A stretch of 64,000 bases of DNA, from assembly GCF_014195685.1 (NCBI RefSeq), contig NZ_JACICF010000001.1, forward strand, positions 1,311,317-1,375,316. The letters run 5' to 3'. The translations under genes were made by a program, and so were the position numbers. How positions within the stretch are numbered: the stretch's first letter is position 1; every line of letters begins with the position of its first letter. Positions 49,066 to 59,777 of the stretch are shown in pieces. The notes below the pieces were generated by a model that saw nothing but the letters and a program-made list of their open reading frames with translations, made no database searches and was not told where the DNA came from. The DNA is from Sphingomicrobium lutaoense (GTDB lineage: Bacteria > Pseudomonadota > Alphaproteobacteria > Sphingomonadales > Sphingomonadaceae).

Positions 49066-50030
49066 GCCGCTCTCCTTCCGCCGTCGCGGCGACCCGGCTG
49101 CTCGGCGCGCCAGATGCTCACCGTCAATTGGCCACCCTCCAGCTTGACCGGATCGTCGCCTTCGAGCCCTGCGGCGGCGAGCCAGTCGGCCATGGCGCGG
49201 TCGGAAAAGCCCAGCCGACGATGGCGATGAACCTTGCGCAATTCCTCATGATCATGGGGGGCGAAATCTGCGATCAGCATCTGCCCGCCGGGCTTGAGAA
49301 TACGCGCCGCTTCGCTGATCGCCTTGGCGGGGTTCTCGGCATAATGAAGGACAAGGTGCAGGATGACGCAGTCGGCCGAGGCATCGCGGAGCGGCAGCGC
49401 GAACATGTCGCCCTGGCGCAGACTGGCATTGGTGACGCCCGCTGCGTCGAGCTTGACCCGCGCGAGCCGAAGCATCTCGGTGCTCCGGTCGATACCGATG
49501 GCCTCGCTCGCCCGCGCCGAGAACAGCTGGATCATGCGCCCCGTGCCGGTCCCGATGTCGACGAGGCGGCCCAACGGCCCGGGTCCCAGTGCCCGGGCGA
49601 TGGCGCTTTCCATCCGCGCTTCCTCGACATGGAGCGAACGGAGTTGGTCCCACTCGCCCGCTTTCTCGGCGAACCATCGCTCGGCGGCCTCGGCGCGTTC
49701 GTCGCGCACCGCCTCCAGCCGCGCCGCATCCTCGGCAAAACGGCGCCGATCTTCCTCGTTGGTGGCTTCGTCGATCAGTTCGGCGAGCGGCCCGGTGAGC
49801 GCCGAATCACCCATTTCGACGAACACCCAGGCCCCTTCCCTTCGGCGGCGGATCAATCCGGCTTCCTCGAGGATCCGCAAGTGGCGCGACACGCGCGGCT
49901 GGCTCTGCCCCAGTGCACCCGCCAGTTCGCCCACTGCCAGCTCCATTGAGCGGACGAGCGAGAGGATGCGCAAGCGGGTGGGATCGGCAAGCGCCTGAAA
50001 AAGTGTCGAAAGTCTTCCACCCCCGCTCAT
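49062..50030 (-). CDS. SahR-like ArsR regulator fused to a SAM-dependent methyltransferase domain
   Basis: 322-aa two-domain protein. Residues 1-90 are an ArsR-type winged helix (ALADPTRLRILSLV, then QSQPRVSRHLRILEEAGLI); residues 130-320 a class I methyltransferase fold (LVDIGTGTGRMIQLF, ILKPGGQMLIADF). Family knowledge of SahR suggests it senses S-adenosylhomocysteine via the second domain and represses methionine cycle genes. I chose ATG 50030; the longer frame would read through the palindromic operator. First gene of the metF-metH operon. Confidence 0.85.
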   Translation of the reverse strand: MSGGGRLSTLFQALADPTRLRILSLVRSMELAVGELAGALGQSQPRVSRHLRILEEAGLIRRRREGAWVFVEMGDSALTGPLAELIDEATNEEDRRRFAEDAARLEAVRDERAEAAERWFAEKAGEWDQLRSLHVEEARMESAIARALGPGPLGRLVDIGTGTGRMIQLFSARASEAIGIDRSTEMLRLARVKLDAAGVTNASLRQGDMFALPLRDASADCVILHLVLHYAENPAKAISEAARILKPGGQMLIADFAPHDHEELRKVHRHRRLGFSDRAMADWLAAAGLEGDDPVKLEGGQLTVSIWRAEQPGRRDGGRRAA

Positions 50031-50039
50031 CGGATAATC

Positions 50040-50059
50040 ATATAAACAAGTCTTTATGT
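50040..50059. promoter_or_regulatory. probable SahR operator
   Basis: Imperfect palindrome AtATAAA-N6-TTTATgT ending ten bases before the regulator gene start. Placement and AT-rich character against GC-rich surroundings fit an ArsR-family operator controlling the regulator-metF-metH operon. Confidence 0.6.
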
Positions 50060-50236
50060 CCGTCAATCACCCGCGCGAAGTTGCCGCTCGGTGAATTTCT
50101 CAACCGGCCACTGACAAAAATGACGATTGCGTGACTGCAATGAACCGTCTATTTGCACCCGCAGGCCTGCCCGATGACGGCAGGCTCTGCCTTGTGCGCG
50201 CGGTGAGCGGGCACGCAATGCAAGGAATGAAGTATC

Positions 50237-50482
50237 ATGAAGAAGGTTGCACTGACCGTTTCGGTTCTCGCACTCGGCCTCGCTGCCTGCGAAACCCAGA
50301 CTGAAGAAGCGATGGAAAACGACATGGCCGTCGCTGGCGAAGCCGTCGACAATGCCGCTGACGAAGCGGACATGATGGCCGACAACGCCATGGACGCCAT
50401 GGAAGGCGCAGCTGCTGAAGCTGCCGCTGAGACCGACGCTGCCGCTGCTGAAGTGGAAGCCGAAGTCGAAGGCGAAATGTAA
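50237..50482 (+). CDS. small Ala/Glu-rich lipoprotein (81 aa)
   Basis: 81-aa protein with a lipoprotein signal (MKKVALTVSVLALGLAAC, Cys18) and a mature part made almost only of Ala, Glu, Asp, Met, Val: likely one long acidic amphipathic helix or coiled coil. Good ribosome site AAGGAATGAAG; a terminator follows. The 170-base region before it carries a 7-bp hairpin (50165-50185, GCCTGCC/GGCAGGC). No family recognised; probably a surface or periplasm spacer lipoprotein. Confidence 0.8.
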   Translation: MKKVALTVSVLALGLAACETQTEEAMENDMAVAGEAVDNAADEADMMADNAMDAMEGAAAEAAAETDAAAAEVEAEVEGEM

Positions 50483-50507
50483 GCTTTTCCAAGCTTATCG
50501 CTTTTCG

Positions 50508-50543
50508 AAAGGGTCGCCCGGCACTGCCGGGCGGCCCTTTTTC
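50508..50543 (+). terminator. intrinsic terminator
   Basis: CGCCCGGC-ACT-GCCGGGCG stem, extended by AAAGGG/CCCTTT across one mismatch, then TT-rich bases. Ends the lipoprotein gene transcript. Confidence 0.85.
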
Positions 50544-50566
50544 ATTGCCTGACACGTTGACTGCCC

Positions 50567-50740
50567 ATGAAACCCGCATTCCTCCCCCTTTTCCCCGCAG
50601 CGGTCCTGCTTGCCTCCTGCTCCGGCTCGGTCGATCGCCCGACCGACGAGGAAGTTCAGAAGCTCGACGAGGCCGAGGCGATGCTCGACCGGCTCGATGC
50701 CGAAGCGGACGGGATCGGAAACGGGCAGGAAGCCCCATAG
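50567..50740 (+). CDS. small lipoprotein (57 aa)
   Basis: 57-aa ORF with a lipobox: a short hydrophobic signal and LLASC, lipidated Cys18. Mature part of about 40 residues is acidic and helical (TDEEVQKLDEAEAMLDRLDA). ATG 50567 is close behind the previous terminator and it ends right before a bidirectional terminator. No family recognised; too short for default gene calling, but lipobox, codon use and position support it. Confidence 0.7.
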   Translation: MKPAFLPLFPAAVLLASCSGSVDRPTDEEVQKLDEAEAMLDRLDAEADGIGNGQEAP

Positions 50741-50741
50741 A

Positions 50742-50771
50742 AAAAGGCCGGGGCAAAAACCCCGGCCTTTC
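50742..50771. terminator. bidirectional terminator between lipoprotein gene and groEL
   Basis: Perfect 11-bp stem AAAGGCCGGGG/CCCCGGCCTTT with loop CAAAAA; A-run on the left and T-run on the right allow it to work for both convergent genes. Confidence 0.88.
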
Positions 50772-50801
50772 CCTTTGTCAGACTGGCTGAACGGGCAGGA
50801 C

Positions 50802-52783
<1,982 letters not shown>

Positions 52784-52825
52784 GGGGCCCCTCTTCTGTT
52801 CTAGTGTTGGTCCAATGTTCACGAC

Positions 52826-52850
52826 TGGCACTCTTCCAAAGAGAGTGCCA
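52826..52850. promoter_or_regulatory. CIRCE element (HrcA operator)
   Basis: Perfect inverted repeat TGGCACTC-N9-GAGTGCCA, matching the CIRCE consensus TTAGCACTC-N9-GAGTGCTAA except the outer bases. It lies between the promoter and groES, so HrcA repression of groESL is expected. Confidence 0.9.
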
Positions 52851-52861
52851 ACGTCGCGGCG

Positions 52862-52890
52862 GATGTGGGATGGAGGGCGAGCGGAGTCAA
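52862..52890 (-). promoter_or_regulatory. groESL promoter
   Basis: On the minus strand TTGACT (52885-52890), 17-base spacer, CACATC (52862-52867). The -10 is weak for sigma-70 but CCCACAT-like and could fit RpoH (sigma-32) as well; transcription would start just before the CIRCE element. Confidence 0.5.
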
Positions 52891-52917
52891 CGGTTCGCAC
52901 GCGAAATTTTTTGACGC

Positions 52918-54300
52918 TCAGCGCGGCTGCGTCAGGCCCAGCTTTTCCCGCATCATCCAGCGAGCGAGCATGAGGATCGCGACGATCGCGAGACCCACGG
53001 CCAGCCCGGTCCAGATACCGACGCCATCCCATCCCGCCTCGAAGGCGAGCCAGGCGCCGACCCCGATGCCGATCAACCAATAGCCGACGAAGGTGAAGAC
53101 CATCGGGATCTTAGTGTCGTGCAGCCCGCGCAGCACGCCTGCGCCCACGACCTGCGCACCATCGACGATCTGGAAGATGGCGGCGACCACGAGGAAGGAT
53201 GCCCCGAGCGCGAGCACATGCGCATTTTCGGGCGTGTCGGCAAGGAACAGGCCGATGAGTTCGCGCGGGAACAGCCAGAGGAAGATCGCCATCACGCTCA
53301 TGAAGCCGACGCCCAGCGTCCATGCCGTCCAGCCCGCCCGCGAAATGCCGGCCTTGTCGCCGCGCCCCGCCATGATCCCGACACGCACGGTCGCGGCCTG
53401 GGCAATGCCCCAGGGCACCATGAAGGACAGCGCCGCGATCTGGAGCGCAATGGCGTGGGCGGCAAGCTCGTCGGCACCGACCAGCCCCATCAGATAGGCC
53501 GCCGCCGAGAAGACCCCGCCTTCGAACCCCATTGCGAGCCCGATCGGCAGACCCAGCGCCCACATCGTGCGATAACGCGGCCAGTCGGGCCGCCACAGCC
53601 GCGCGAGCAAGTGGAAACGGCGGAACTGCCGGTCGCGCAGCACCACGAAGAGCATCGCGCCGACCATCAGCATCCAGGTGATCGTCGAGGCCAGCCCTGC
53701 ACCGAACAGGCCCAGCGCGGGCAGCCCGAAACCGCCGAAGATCAGCCCGTAATCGAGCAGGCTGTTGATCGGGATGCCCGAAATGGAAATGAGCAGCATC
53801 CAGCCCGGCCGTTCGAGCGCGGCAAGGAAATTGCGCAGCGCGTTGAACAGGAGAAAGAAAAAGGTCGACCACAGATAGCCCCAGAGGAAGACCTGCGCAT
53901 CGCGCGCCAGTTCGGGCTCCTGCCCCAGCCAGCCGATCAGCGTCTCGGCATTGATGAGCAGAAGCCAGATCGGGATGGTGATGGTGACGGCGAGCCAAAG
54001 CGACTGGCGGAAGCTGCGCCGCACTTCCTTCACGCGTCCCCGCCCGCGCCCGAGCGCGCTCGCCATCATCGGCGATGCCGCGGTGATCAGCCCGAGTGCG
54101 ATGAGGTTGAGCGCAAAGGCGAGGTTGAGCGCCAGAGCCGCCGCCGCCAGTTCATGCGCCCCGAGGCGGCCGAGGAAAAAAGTGTCGATTGCCTGGATCG
54201 AGGCCATCGTCAGATTGGCGAGAATGAGCGGCCAGGCAAGCTGCAGCGTGGCGCGAAGTTCGCGCTTCCATCCGTGAAGGGAAGTGTCCGCTCCGCTCAT
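52918..54300 (-). CDS. MATE family efflux transporter
   Basis: 460-aa integral membrane protein with twelve hydrophobic helices in two halves, typical of Na+ or H+ driven multidrug/toxic compound exporters. Landmarks: [25 protein letters not shown] in helix 1 region, [20 protein letters not shown], and repeat-like [13 protein letters not shown] at the start of the second half. NorM-like; the exported compounds are unknown. Confidence 0.92.
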   Translation of the reverse strand: MSGADTSLHGWKRELRATLQLAWPLILANLTMASIQAIDTFFLGRLGAHELAAAALALNLAFALNLIALGLITAASPMMASALGRGRGRVKEVRRSFRQSLWLAVTITIPIWLLLINAETLIGWLGQEPELARDAQVFLWGYLWSTFFFLLFNALRNFLAALERPGWMLLISISGIPINSLLDYGLIFGGFGLPALGLFGAGLASTITWMLMVGAMLFVVLRDRQFRRFHLLARLWRPDWPRYRTMWALGLPIGLAMGFEGGVFSAAAYLMGLVGADELAAHAIALQIAALSFMVPWGIAQAATVRVGIMAGRGDKAGISRAGWTAWTLGVGFMSVMAIFLWLFPRELIGLFLADTPENAHVLALGASFLVVAAIFQIVDGAQVVGAGVLRGLHDTKIPMVFTFVGYWLIGIGVGAWLAFEAGWDGVGIWTGLAVGLAIVAILMLARWMMREKLGLTQPR

Positions 54301-54407
54301 CGTCCCGACCCGCTATCGGCCATTGCCCCCGCCGTCCAGCGAATAAGGGTGGCGCAACGCCCCCGCCTCCCTATCTTGTGCCCAACACCGGAAGAGAGGC
54401 CCATTCA

Positions 54408-56246
54408 ATGTCATTCGCGCGCGCATTGTGGAAATTGCTGGTCGGGATCAAGGACGGGCTGGTGCTCATCTTCATGATCCTTTTCTTCGGCCTTCTCTAT
54501 GTCGCGCTGTCCGCAGCCCCCGCGCAGGTGCGCGAAGGCGTGCTCTGGGTCGATCTCGACGGCGTGGTGGTCGAGGAGCCTTCGGCGCCCGATCCCCTCC
54601 TGATGGCGACGGGCCTGTCGAACCGGGCGGGCGAATATCGTCTGCGCACCCTTGTCGAGGCACTCCGCGAAGCGCGCGAGGACGACCGCATCAAGGCGGT
54701 CGCGCTCGATCTCGACGGTTTCCTGGGCGGCGGCCAGGCGGCGCTTGGCGAACTGGCGGACGCGATCGAGGAATTGCGCAAGGACGACAAGCCGGTGATC
54801 GCCTTCGCCACTGCCTATTCGGACGATGCCTACCAGCTTGCCTCCCATGCCAGCGAAATCTGGCTCAACCCGATGGGCGCGGTGGCCTTTGCCGGCCCCG
54901 GCGGGAGCAGCCTCTATTATGGCGAATTCTTCGACCGGATCGGCGTCACCGCCAATGTCTACCGGGCGGGCGACTATAAGAGCGCGGTCGAACCCTATAC
55001 CCGCTCGGACATGAGCGAGGAATCGCGCGCCAACCGCCGCCAGTTGGCGGGCGCGCTTCTCGAAAGCTGGCGCGAGGATGTCGCGGCCGCGCGTCCCAAG
55101 GCACAGCTCGATCTCGCGCTCGACGACCCGGTCGGCATGATCGAGGCCGCCGACGGCGACCTCAGCCGCGCGGCGCTCATGGCGGGGCTGGTCGACCAAC
55201 TGGCCAGCCGCACCGATTATGTAAAGCGCCTCGCCGAACTGGGCGGCGAGGATGGCAAGGGCGGTTTCCGCCACACCCTCGTCGAGGATTATGCCGCGCG
55301 CATGGTCGAAAAGCCTTCGGGCAAGATCGGCGTGGTGACGGTCGCGGGCACGATCGTCGATGGCACCGCCGGCCCCGGCACCGCGGCAGGCGCGAGCATC
55401 GCCATGGCAATCGAAGAGGCCGCCGCGCAGCGCGATCTCGACGCCTTGATCGTCCGCATCGATAGCCCGGGCGGCTCGGCCCTCGCTTCGGAGCGCATCC
55501 GCCAGGCCATTCTCGCGGTGAAGGCCAAGGGCGTTCCGGTGGTTGCCAGCTTCGGCAACGTCGCGGCTTCGGGCGGCTATTGGGTCGCCACTGCCGCCGA
55601 CAAGATCGTTGCCGAACCCTCGAGCATCACTGGCTCGATCGGCGTCTTCGCCATGCTGCCGAGCTTCGAGGGAAGCCTCGAAAAGCTGGGAATCGGCGCG
55701 GACGGCGTGGCCACCACCCCACTGTCGGGCCAGCCCGATCTTCTCGAAGGCCTCTCGCCCGCGGCCAATGCTTTTCTCCAGGCTGGCGTCGAGGATGTCT
55801 ACAAACGCTTCCTGACCATTGTTTCGGAGGCGCGCGACCTTCCGGTCGAACGGGTCGACGCAATCGGCGGTGGCCGCGTATGGGATGGCGGATCGGCGCA
55901 TCAGGTCGGCCTGATCGACCGCTTCGGCGGAATGGACGAGGCCATCGCGCTCGCCCGTGAGCTGGCAGACGATGAGGATGGCGAGCTTTTCTATATCGAG
56001 CGAAAGAGCCCCTTTGCCGACAGCCTTCTCGGAATATTCGCCAGCGACGCGCACGCCGAGCGCTCCGCCGATGCCTTCGCGCTGCTCGCGCCCGCCCCCG
56101 AAGCGCTGGTTCGCCAGGCGCTCGCCGATGTCGAGGAAATGCTGTCGGGTCCGACGATCCAGCTGCGCTGTCTCGACTGCGGCCCGCAGGCGCGCCCCGC
56201 ATCGCCGCCGCCTCGGGGCTGGCTCGCTCGCTTATTCGCCGGCTGA
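54408..56246 (+). CDS. sppA: signal peptide peptidase SppA (long form)
   Basis: 612-aa membrane-anchored serine protease that degrades cleaved signal peptides. One N-terminal helix (about 17-37), then tandem ClpP-like domains. The catalytic Lys191 is in the first domain (AGDYKSAVEPYTR) and Ser388 in the second (NVAASGGYWVA). ATG 54408 follows GGAAGAGAGG. The 67-kDa two-domain type as in E. coli. 3' end overlaps the convergent PepSY gene by 15 bases. Confidence 0.95.
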   Translation: MSFARALWKLLVGIKDGLVLIFMILFFGLLYVALSAAPAQVREGVLWVDLDGVVVEEPSAPDPLLMATGLSNRAGEYRLRTLVEALREAREDDRIKAVALDLDGFLGGGQAALGELADAIEELRKDDKPVIAFATAYSDDAYQLASHASEIWLNPMGAVAFAGPGGSSLYYGEFFDRIGVTANVYRAGDYKSAVEPYTRSDMSEESRANRRQLAGALLESWREDVAAARPKAQLDLALDDPVGMIEAADGDLSRAALMAGLVDQLASRTDYVKRLAELGGEDGKGGFRHTLVEDYAARMVEKPSGKIGVVTVAGTIVDGTAGPGTAAGASIAMAIEEAAAQRDLDALIVRIDSPGGSALASERIRQAILAVKAKGVPVVASFGNVAASGGYWVATAADKIVAEPSSITGSIGVFAMLPSFEGSLEKLGIGADGVATTPLSGQPDLLEGLSPAANAFLQAGVEDVYKRFLTIVSEARDLPVERVDAIGGGRVWDGGSAHQVGLIDRFGGMDEAIALARELADDEDGELFYIERKSPFADSLLGIFASDAHAERSADAFALLAPAPEALVRQALADVEEMLSGPTIQLRCLDCGPQARPASPPPRGWLARLFAG

Positions 56247-56942
56247 TCGCCGCTTGCGGCGCTTCTTGCGGCCCGTCGACATGGGCAGGAGGATGAGCGC
56301 GAGCACGGTCATCACGATCGAGAAGATCGCAAAGCTCTTGATCCAAAGGTTCGAGGTGTCCTCGCGGGTCTGGAGGTCCATGATGTGCAGCCCCCAGAAA
56401 AAGTCGAACACCCGCCACCAGCTGGTGCGCCGCGCGCTGATCGCCCCGGTCGCTTCGTCGACATAGAAGCGGTCGCCATTCTCCATCTCGACCTGCCACG
56501 CCGCGACCGGGCGGCGCCAGTCCATCGGCGGGTCGTCGGGATCGGTGCGCGAAACGCTCCGGATGCGGCTGTCGCCCTGGTAACGCGCCATCACTTCGGC
56601 CGAAGCTTCGTCGGCGCCGTAGGCCGGTAGCCATTGCCCCGTCGCAGGATCGGCGAGCCGTTCGGACCCGTCGCTCAATCCCACGACCCAGCGCGGCCCG
56701 CCCATGCGATGCTCGATCCGCGCGCCCTCGATGGGAACGCCCCGCGCCGCTGCAGGCAGGACGGGTTCGCTTTCAAGCTGGAAGGCGGTTGCAGGCGCGA
56801 TCAGGTCGGTGCCGCGCACTTCCTCGATCGGCTTCCAGACCATCACGAGGCCCGAGACGGTCCAGATGAGAAATGGCACCCCGACCAGCCATCCCAGCCA
56901 GAGGTGCCATTTACGCAGTCTCTTGCGATTGATCATCGGCAA
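56232..56942 (-). CDS. PepSY-domain membrane protein
   Basis: 236-aa protein with an N-terminal helix (LWLGWLVGVPFLIWTVSGLVMVW, residues about 13-35), periplasmic PepSY-like domain (WQVEMENGDRFYVDEATGAIS), and a C-terminal helix (about 208-225) followed by a basic end. Proteins of this type are often linked to iron uptake or reductases, but this copy lacks clues; its role is unknown. Confidence 0.8.
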   Translation of the reverse strand: MPMINRKRLRKWHLWLGWLVGVPFLIWTVSGLVMVWKPIEEVRGTDLIAPATAFQLESEPVLPAAARGVPIEGARIEHRMGGPRWVVGLSDGSERLADPATGQWLPAYGADEASAEVMARYQGDSRIRSVSRTDPDDPPMDWRRPVAAWQVEMENGDRFYVDEATGAISARRTSWWRVFDFFWGLHIMDLQTREDTSNLWIKSFAIFSIVMTVLALILLPMSTGRKKRRKRRSAGE

Positions 56943-56992
56943 TGCTCCTCGCCCCTCTTGCTAGAGCGGCGGGAGCCCATTTGCCAAGTCCG

Positions 56993-58387
56993 CTAGATGT
57001 GGATGGGCTTGCCCTGAACTGCCATCGCCGCTTCCTTGATCGCTTCCGAATGCGTCGGATGTGCGTGGCAGGTATAGGCGATATCCTCGCTCGTTGCGCC
57101 GAATTCCATTGCCTGGGCAGCCTGCGCGATCATGGTGCCGGCAGGTACCGCGATGCACCACACGCCGACCACGCGATCGGTCTTGGCATCGGCGATGATC
57201 TTCACCGAACCATCGGGTTCGTGATTGGTCTTGGCACGACTGTTGGCAAGCATCGGGAACTTGCCGACCTTGACCTCGCCATATTTTTCCTTCGCCTCGG
57301 CTTCGGTCAGGCCAACGCCCGCGATTTCGGGGAAAGTGTAGACCACGCCCGGAATGATGTCGTGGTTCACGATGCCCGTCAGGCCCGCGATATTCTCGGC
57401 CACGGCAATGCCTTCATCCTCGGCCTTGTGGGCAAGCATGGGGCCCGGCACGACATCGCCGATCGCCCAGACGCCGTCGACCTTGGTGCGGAAGTCATGA
57501 TCGGTTTCGATCTGGCCGCGCTTGTTGACTTCCAGCCCGATGGCTTCGAGGCCCAGGCCTTCCGTGTTCGGGCGACGCCCGATCGCGACGAGCACGCAGT
57601 CGGCTTCCAGCGTCTCGCTGTCGCCGCCCTTGGCAGGCTCCATCGTCAGCGTCGCCTTCTTGCCCTTGACCTCGACCGCGGTCACCTTGGTCGAAAGCTT
57701 GAAGTCGATGCCCTGCTTCTTGAAGATCTTGTGCGCTTCCTTGCGGATATCGTCGTCCATGCCGGGCAGGATCTGGTCGAGAAACTCGACGCAGGTCACC
57801 TTGGCGCCCAAACGGCGCCACACGCTGCCGAGTTCGAGGCCGATCACGCCGCCGCCGATGACGACCATGTGCTCGGGCACTTTCTCGAGTTCGAGCGCGC
57901 CAGTCGAGGAGACAATGATCTTCTCATCGATTTCCACGCCCGGAAGGGGGGTCACCGACGAACCTGTCGCAATCACGATATTCTTGGCGGTCACGGTCTT
58001 GCCGGCGACTTCGACGCTGTGCGCGTCCTTGAAGGTGGCATAGCCCTTGAGCCAGTCGACCTTGTTCTTCTTGAACAGGAATTCGATCCCGCCGGTCAGC
58101 TGCTTGACCGCATCGCGGCGCTGGCCGTGCATCTTGTCGAGGTTGAGCTTGGGCTTCACTTCCACGCCCATGCTCTCCATCGTGCCGTTCGCCGCGGCGT
58201 CATAATATTCGGACGCATGCAGCATCGCCTTGGAGGGAATGCAGCCGACGTTGAGGCAGGTCCCGCCCAGCGTCTCGCGCCCTTCGGCACAAGCGGTCTT
58301 GAGCCCCAGCTGCGCGGCGCGGATTGCCGCCACATAACCGCCGGGTCCGGCACCGATCACCAGGACGTCATAGTCGAATTCAGCCAT
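56993..58387 (-). CDS. lpdA: dihydrolipoyl dehydrogenase (2-oxoglutarate dehydrogenase E3)
   Basis: 464-aa E3 flavoprotein. FAD motif GAGPGGYVAAIRAAQ, redox pair Cys44/Cys49 in TCLNVGCIPSK, NAD motif GGGVIGLELGSV, and catalytic HAHPTHSEAIKEA. It is the last gene of the sucD-sucA-sucB set, so it should serve 2-oxoglutarate dehydrogenase. Distinct from the E3 near pdhC. I chose ATG 58387 over ATG 58393. Confidence 0.96.
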   Translation of the reverse strand: MAEFDYDVLVIGAGPGGYVAAIRAAQLGLKTACAEGRETLGGTCLNVGCIPSKAMLHASEYYDAAANGTMESMGVEVKPKLNLDKMHGQRRDAVKQLTGGIEFLFKKNKVDWLKGYATFKDAHSVEVAGKTVTAKNIVIATGSSVTPLPGVEIDEKIIVSSTGALELEKVPEHMVVIGGGVIGLELGSVWRRLGAKVTCVEFLDQILPGMDDDIRKEAHKIFKKQGIDFKLSTKVTAVEVKGKKATLTMEPAKGGDSETLEADCVLVAIGRRPNTEGLGLEAIGLEVNKRGQIETDHDFRTKVDGVWAIGDVVPGPMLAHKAEDEGIAVAENIAGLTGIVNHDIIPGVVYTFPEIAGVGLTEAEAKEKYGEVKVGKFPMLANSRAKTNHEPDGSVKIIADAKTDRVVGVWCIAVPAGTMIAQAAQAMEFGATSEDIAYTCHAHPTHSEAIKEAAMAVQGKPIHI

Positions 58388-58478
58388 TCTCATTTCCCTC
58401 TGGCGCGTCGCGGCGCCGATCCATGTCGTTCGCGGGCGTCACTAGCGGCCCGCCGTGCAATTGCCAAATGGGCCTGCC

Positions 58479-59762
58479 CTAAAGGTCAATCAACAGGCGC
58501 GTGGGATCCTCGATCGCTTCCTTGATCCGGACGAGGAAGGTCACCGCTTCGCGGCCATCGACCAGCCGGTGGTCATAGCTCAGCGCGAGATACATCATCG
58601 GGCGGATCTTGACTTCGCCATTCACCGCGACGGGGCGCTCCTCGATCCGGTGCATGCCGAGCACCGCCGACTGGGGCGGGTTGATGATCGGGGTCGAAAG
58701 CAGGCTGCCGAACACTCCGCCATTCGAGATGGTGAAGGTCCCCCCCTGCATTTCCTCCATGCTGAGCGTGCCTTCCTTGGCGCGCTCGCCGAAGTCGGCG
58801 ATGGTCGTCTCGATTTCGGCGAAGCTCATCCGGTCGGCCGAGCGGATGACCGGCACGACCAGCCCCTTGGGCGCCGATACCGCGACCGAGACATCGAGAT
58901 AGTCGTGATAGACGATCTCGTCCCCGTCGATGCGGGCATTGACCGAGGGCACGTCCTTGGCGGCCAGCGCGACGGCCTTGGTGAAGAAGCCCATGAAGCC
59001 GAGACGGATGCCATGCTTCTTGGCGAACTCGTCCTTATATTTGGCGCGCGCTTCCATCACCGCGGTCATGTCGACATCGTTGAAGGTGGTGAGCAGCGCC
59101 GCGGTGTTCTGCGCATCCTTGAGGCGCTTGGCGATGGTCTGGCGAAGGCGGCTCATCTTGACCCGCTCCTCGCGCCGCTCGCCCGACACGCCCTTGGCCG
59201 AAGGCGACGGCTTCTGCGCGGGCTGCGCGGCGGGCGCAGGCGTGGCGGCAGGCTTGTCGGCCTTGGGGGCGGCGTCCTTGGCCTTGGCGGCCGCGATCAC
59301 GTCATCCTTGGTGATGCGCCCGTCCTTGCCGGTGCCGCTGATCTTGGAGGGATCGACGCCATGTTCGAGGACCGCGCGGCGCACCGCGGGCGACAAGGTC
59401 ACGGGCTCGGTGCCCGCGCCATGTTCCATTTCTTCATTGTCCTCGGCGACCTCGTCCTCGACCGCGATATTCTCACCGGGTCCCGGCTCATGCTCGGCCT
59501 TGGCGGCGGGCGCTTCGGCGGCTTCGCCATCCTTGATCGTCGCGATGACGGTGCCGACCTCGACGGTGTCGCCCTCGGAGAATTTCTGCTCGCCCATCAC
59601 GCCCGCGACGGGGGAAGGCACGTCAACCGACACCTTGTCGGTTTCGAGGCTGGCGATCGCCTCGTCGGCCTCAACCGCATCGCCCGGCTGCTTGAGCCAT
59701 TCGCCGACAGTGGCTTCGGTAATCGATTCGCCCAGCGTGGGGACCTTGACCTCGGTGGCCAT
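58479..59762 (-). CDS. sucB: 2-oxoglutarate dehydrogenase E2 (dihydrolipoamide succinyltransferase)
   Basis: 427-aa E2. N-terminal lipoyl domain with the lipoylated Lys in [12 protein letters not shown], acidic/Ala linker (about 85-120), E3-binding domain ([15 protein letters not shown], about 122-160), Ala/Pro/Lys linker, and catalytic core ending [16 protein letters not shown] with active His and Asp. 15 bases after sucA. Confidence 0.97.
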   Translation of the reverse strand: MATEVKVPTLGESITEATVGEWLKQPGDAVEADEAIASLETDKVSVDVPSPVAGVMGEQKFSEGDTVEVGTVIATIKDGEAAEAPAAKAEHEPGPGENIAVEDEVAEDNEEMEHGAGTEPVTLSPAVRRAVLEHGVDPSKISGTGKDGRITKDDVIAAAKAKDAAPKADKPAATPAPAAQPAQKPSPSAKGVSGERREERVKMSRLRQTIAKRLKDAQNTAALLTTFNDVDMTAVMEARAKYKDEFAKKHGIRLGFMGFFTKAVALAAKDVPSVNARIDGDEIVYHDYLDVSVAVSAPKGLVVPVIRSADRMSFAEIETTIADFGERAKEGTLSMEEMQGGTFTISNGGVFGSLLSTPIINPPQSAVLGMHRIEERPVAVNGEVKIRPMMYLALSYDHRLVDGREAVTFLVRIKEAIEDPTRLLIDL

Positions 59763-59777
59763 GACGTTCCTTTTCTC

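Noticed and set aside
50067-50236. Possible SAM or cobalamin riboswitch near the methionine operon
   Set aside because: This region is upstream of the divergent lipoprotein gene; only a single 7-bp hairpin is present and none of the conserved riboswitch core sequences can be seen on either strand.
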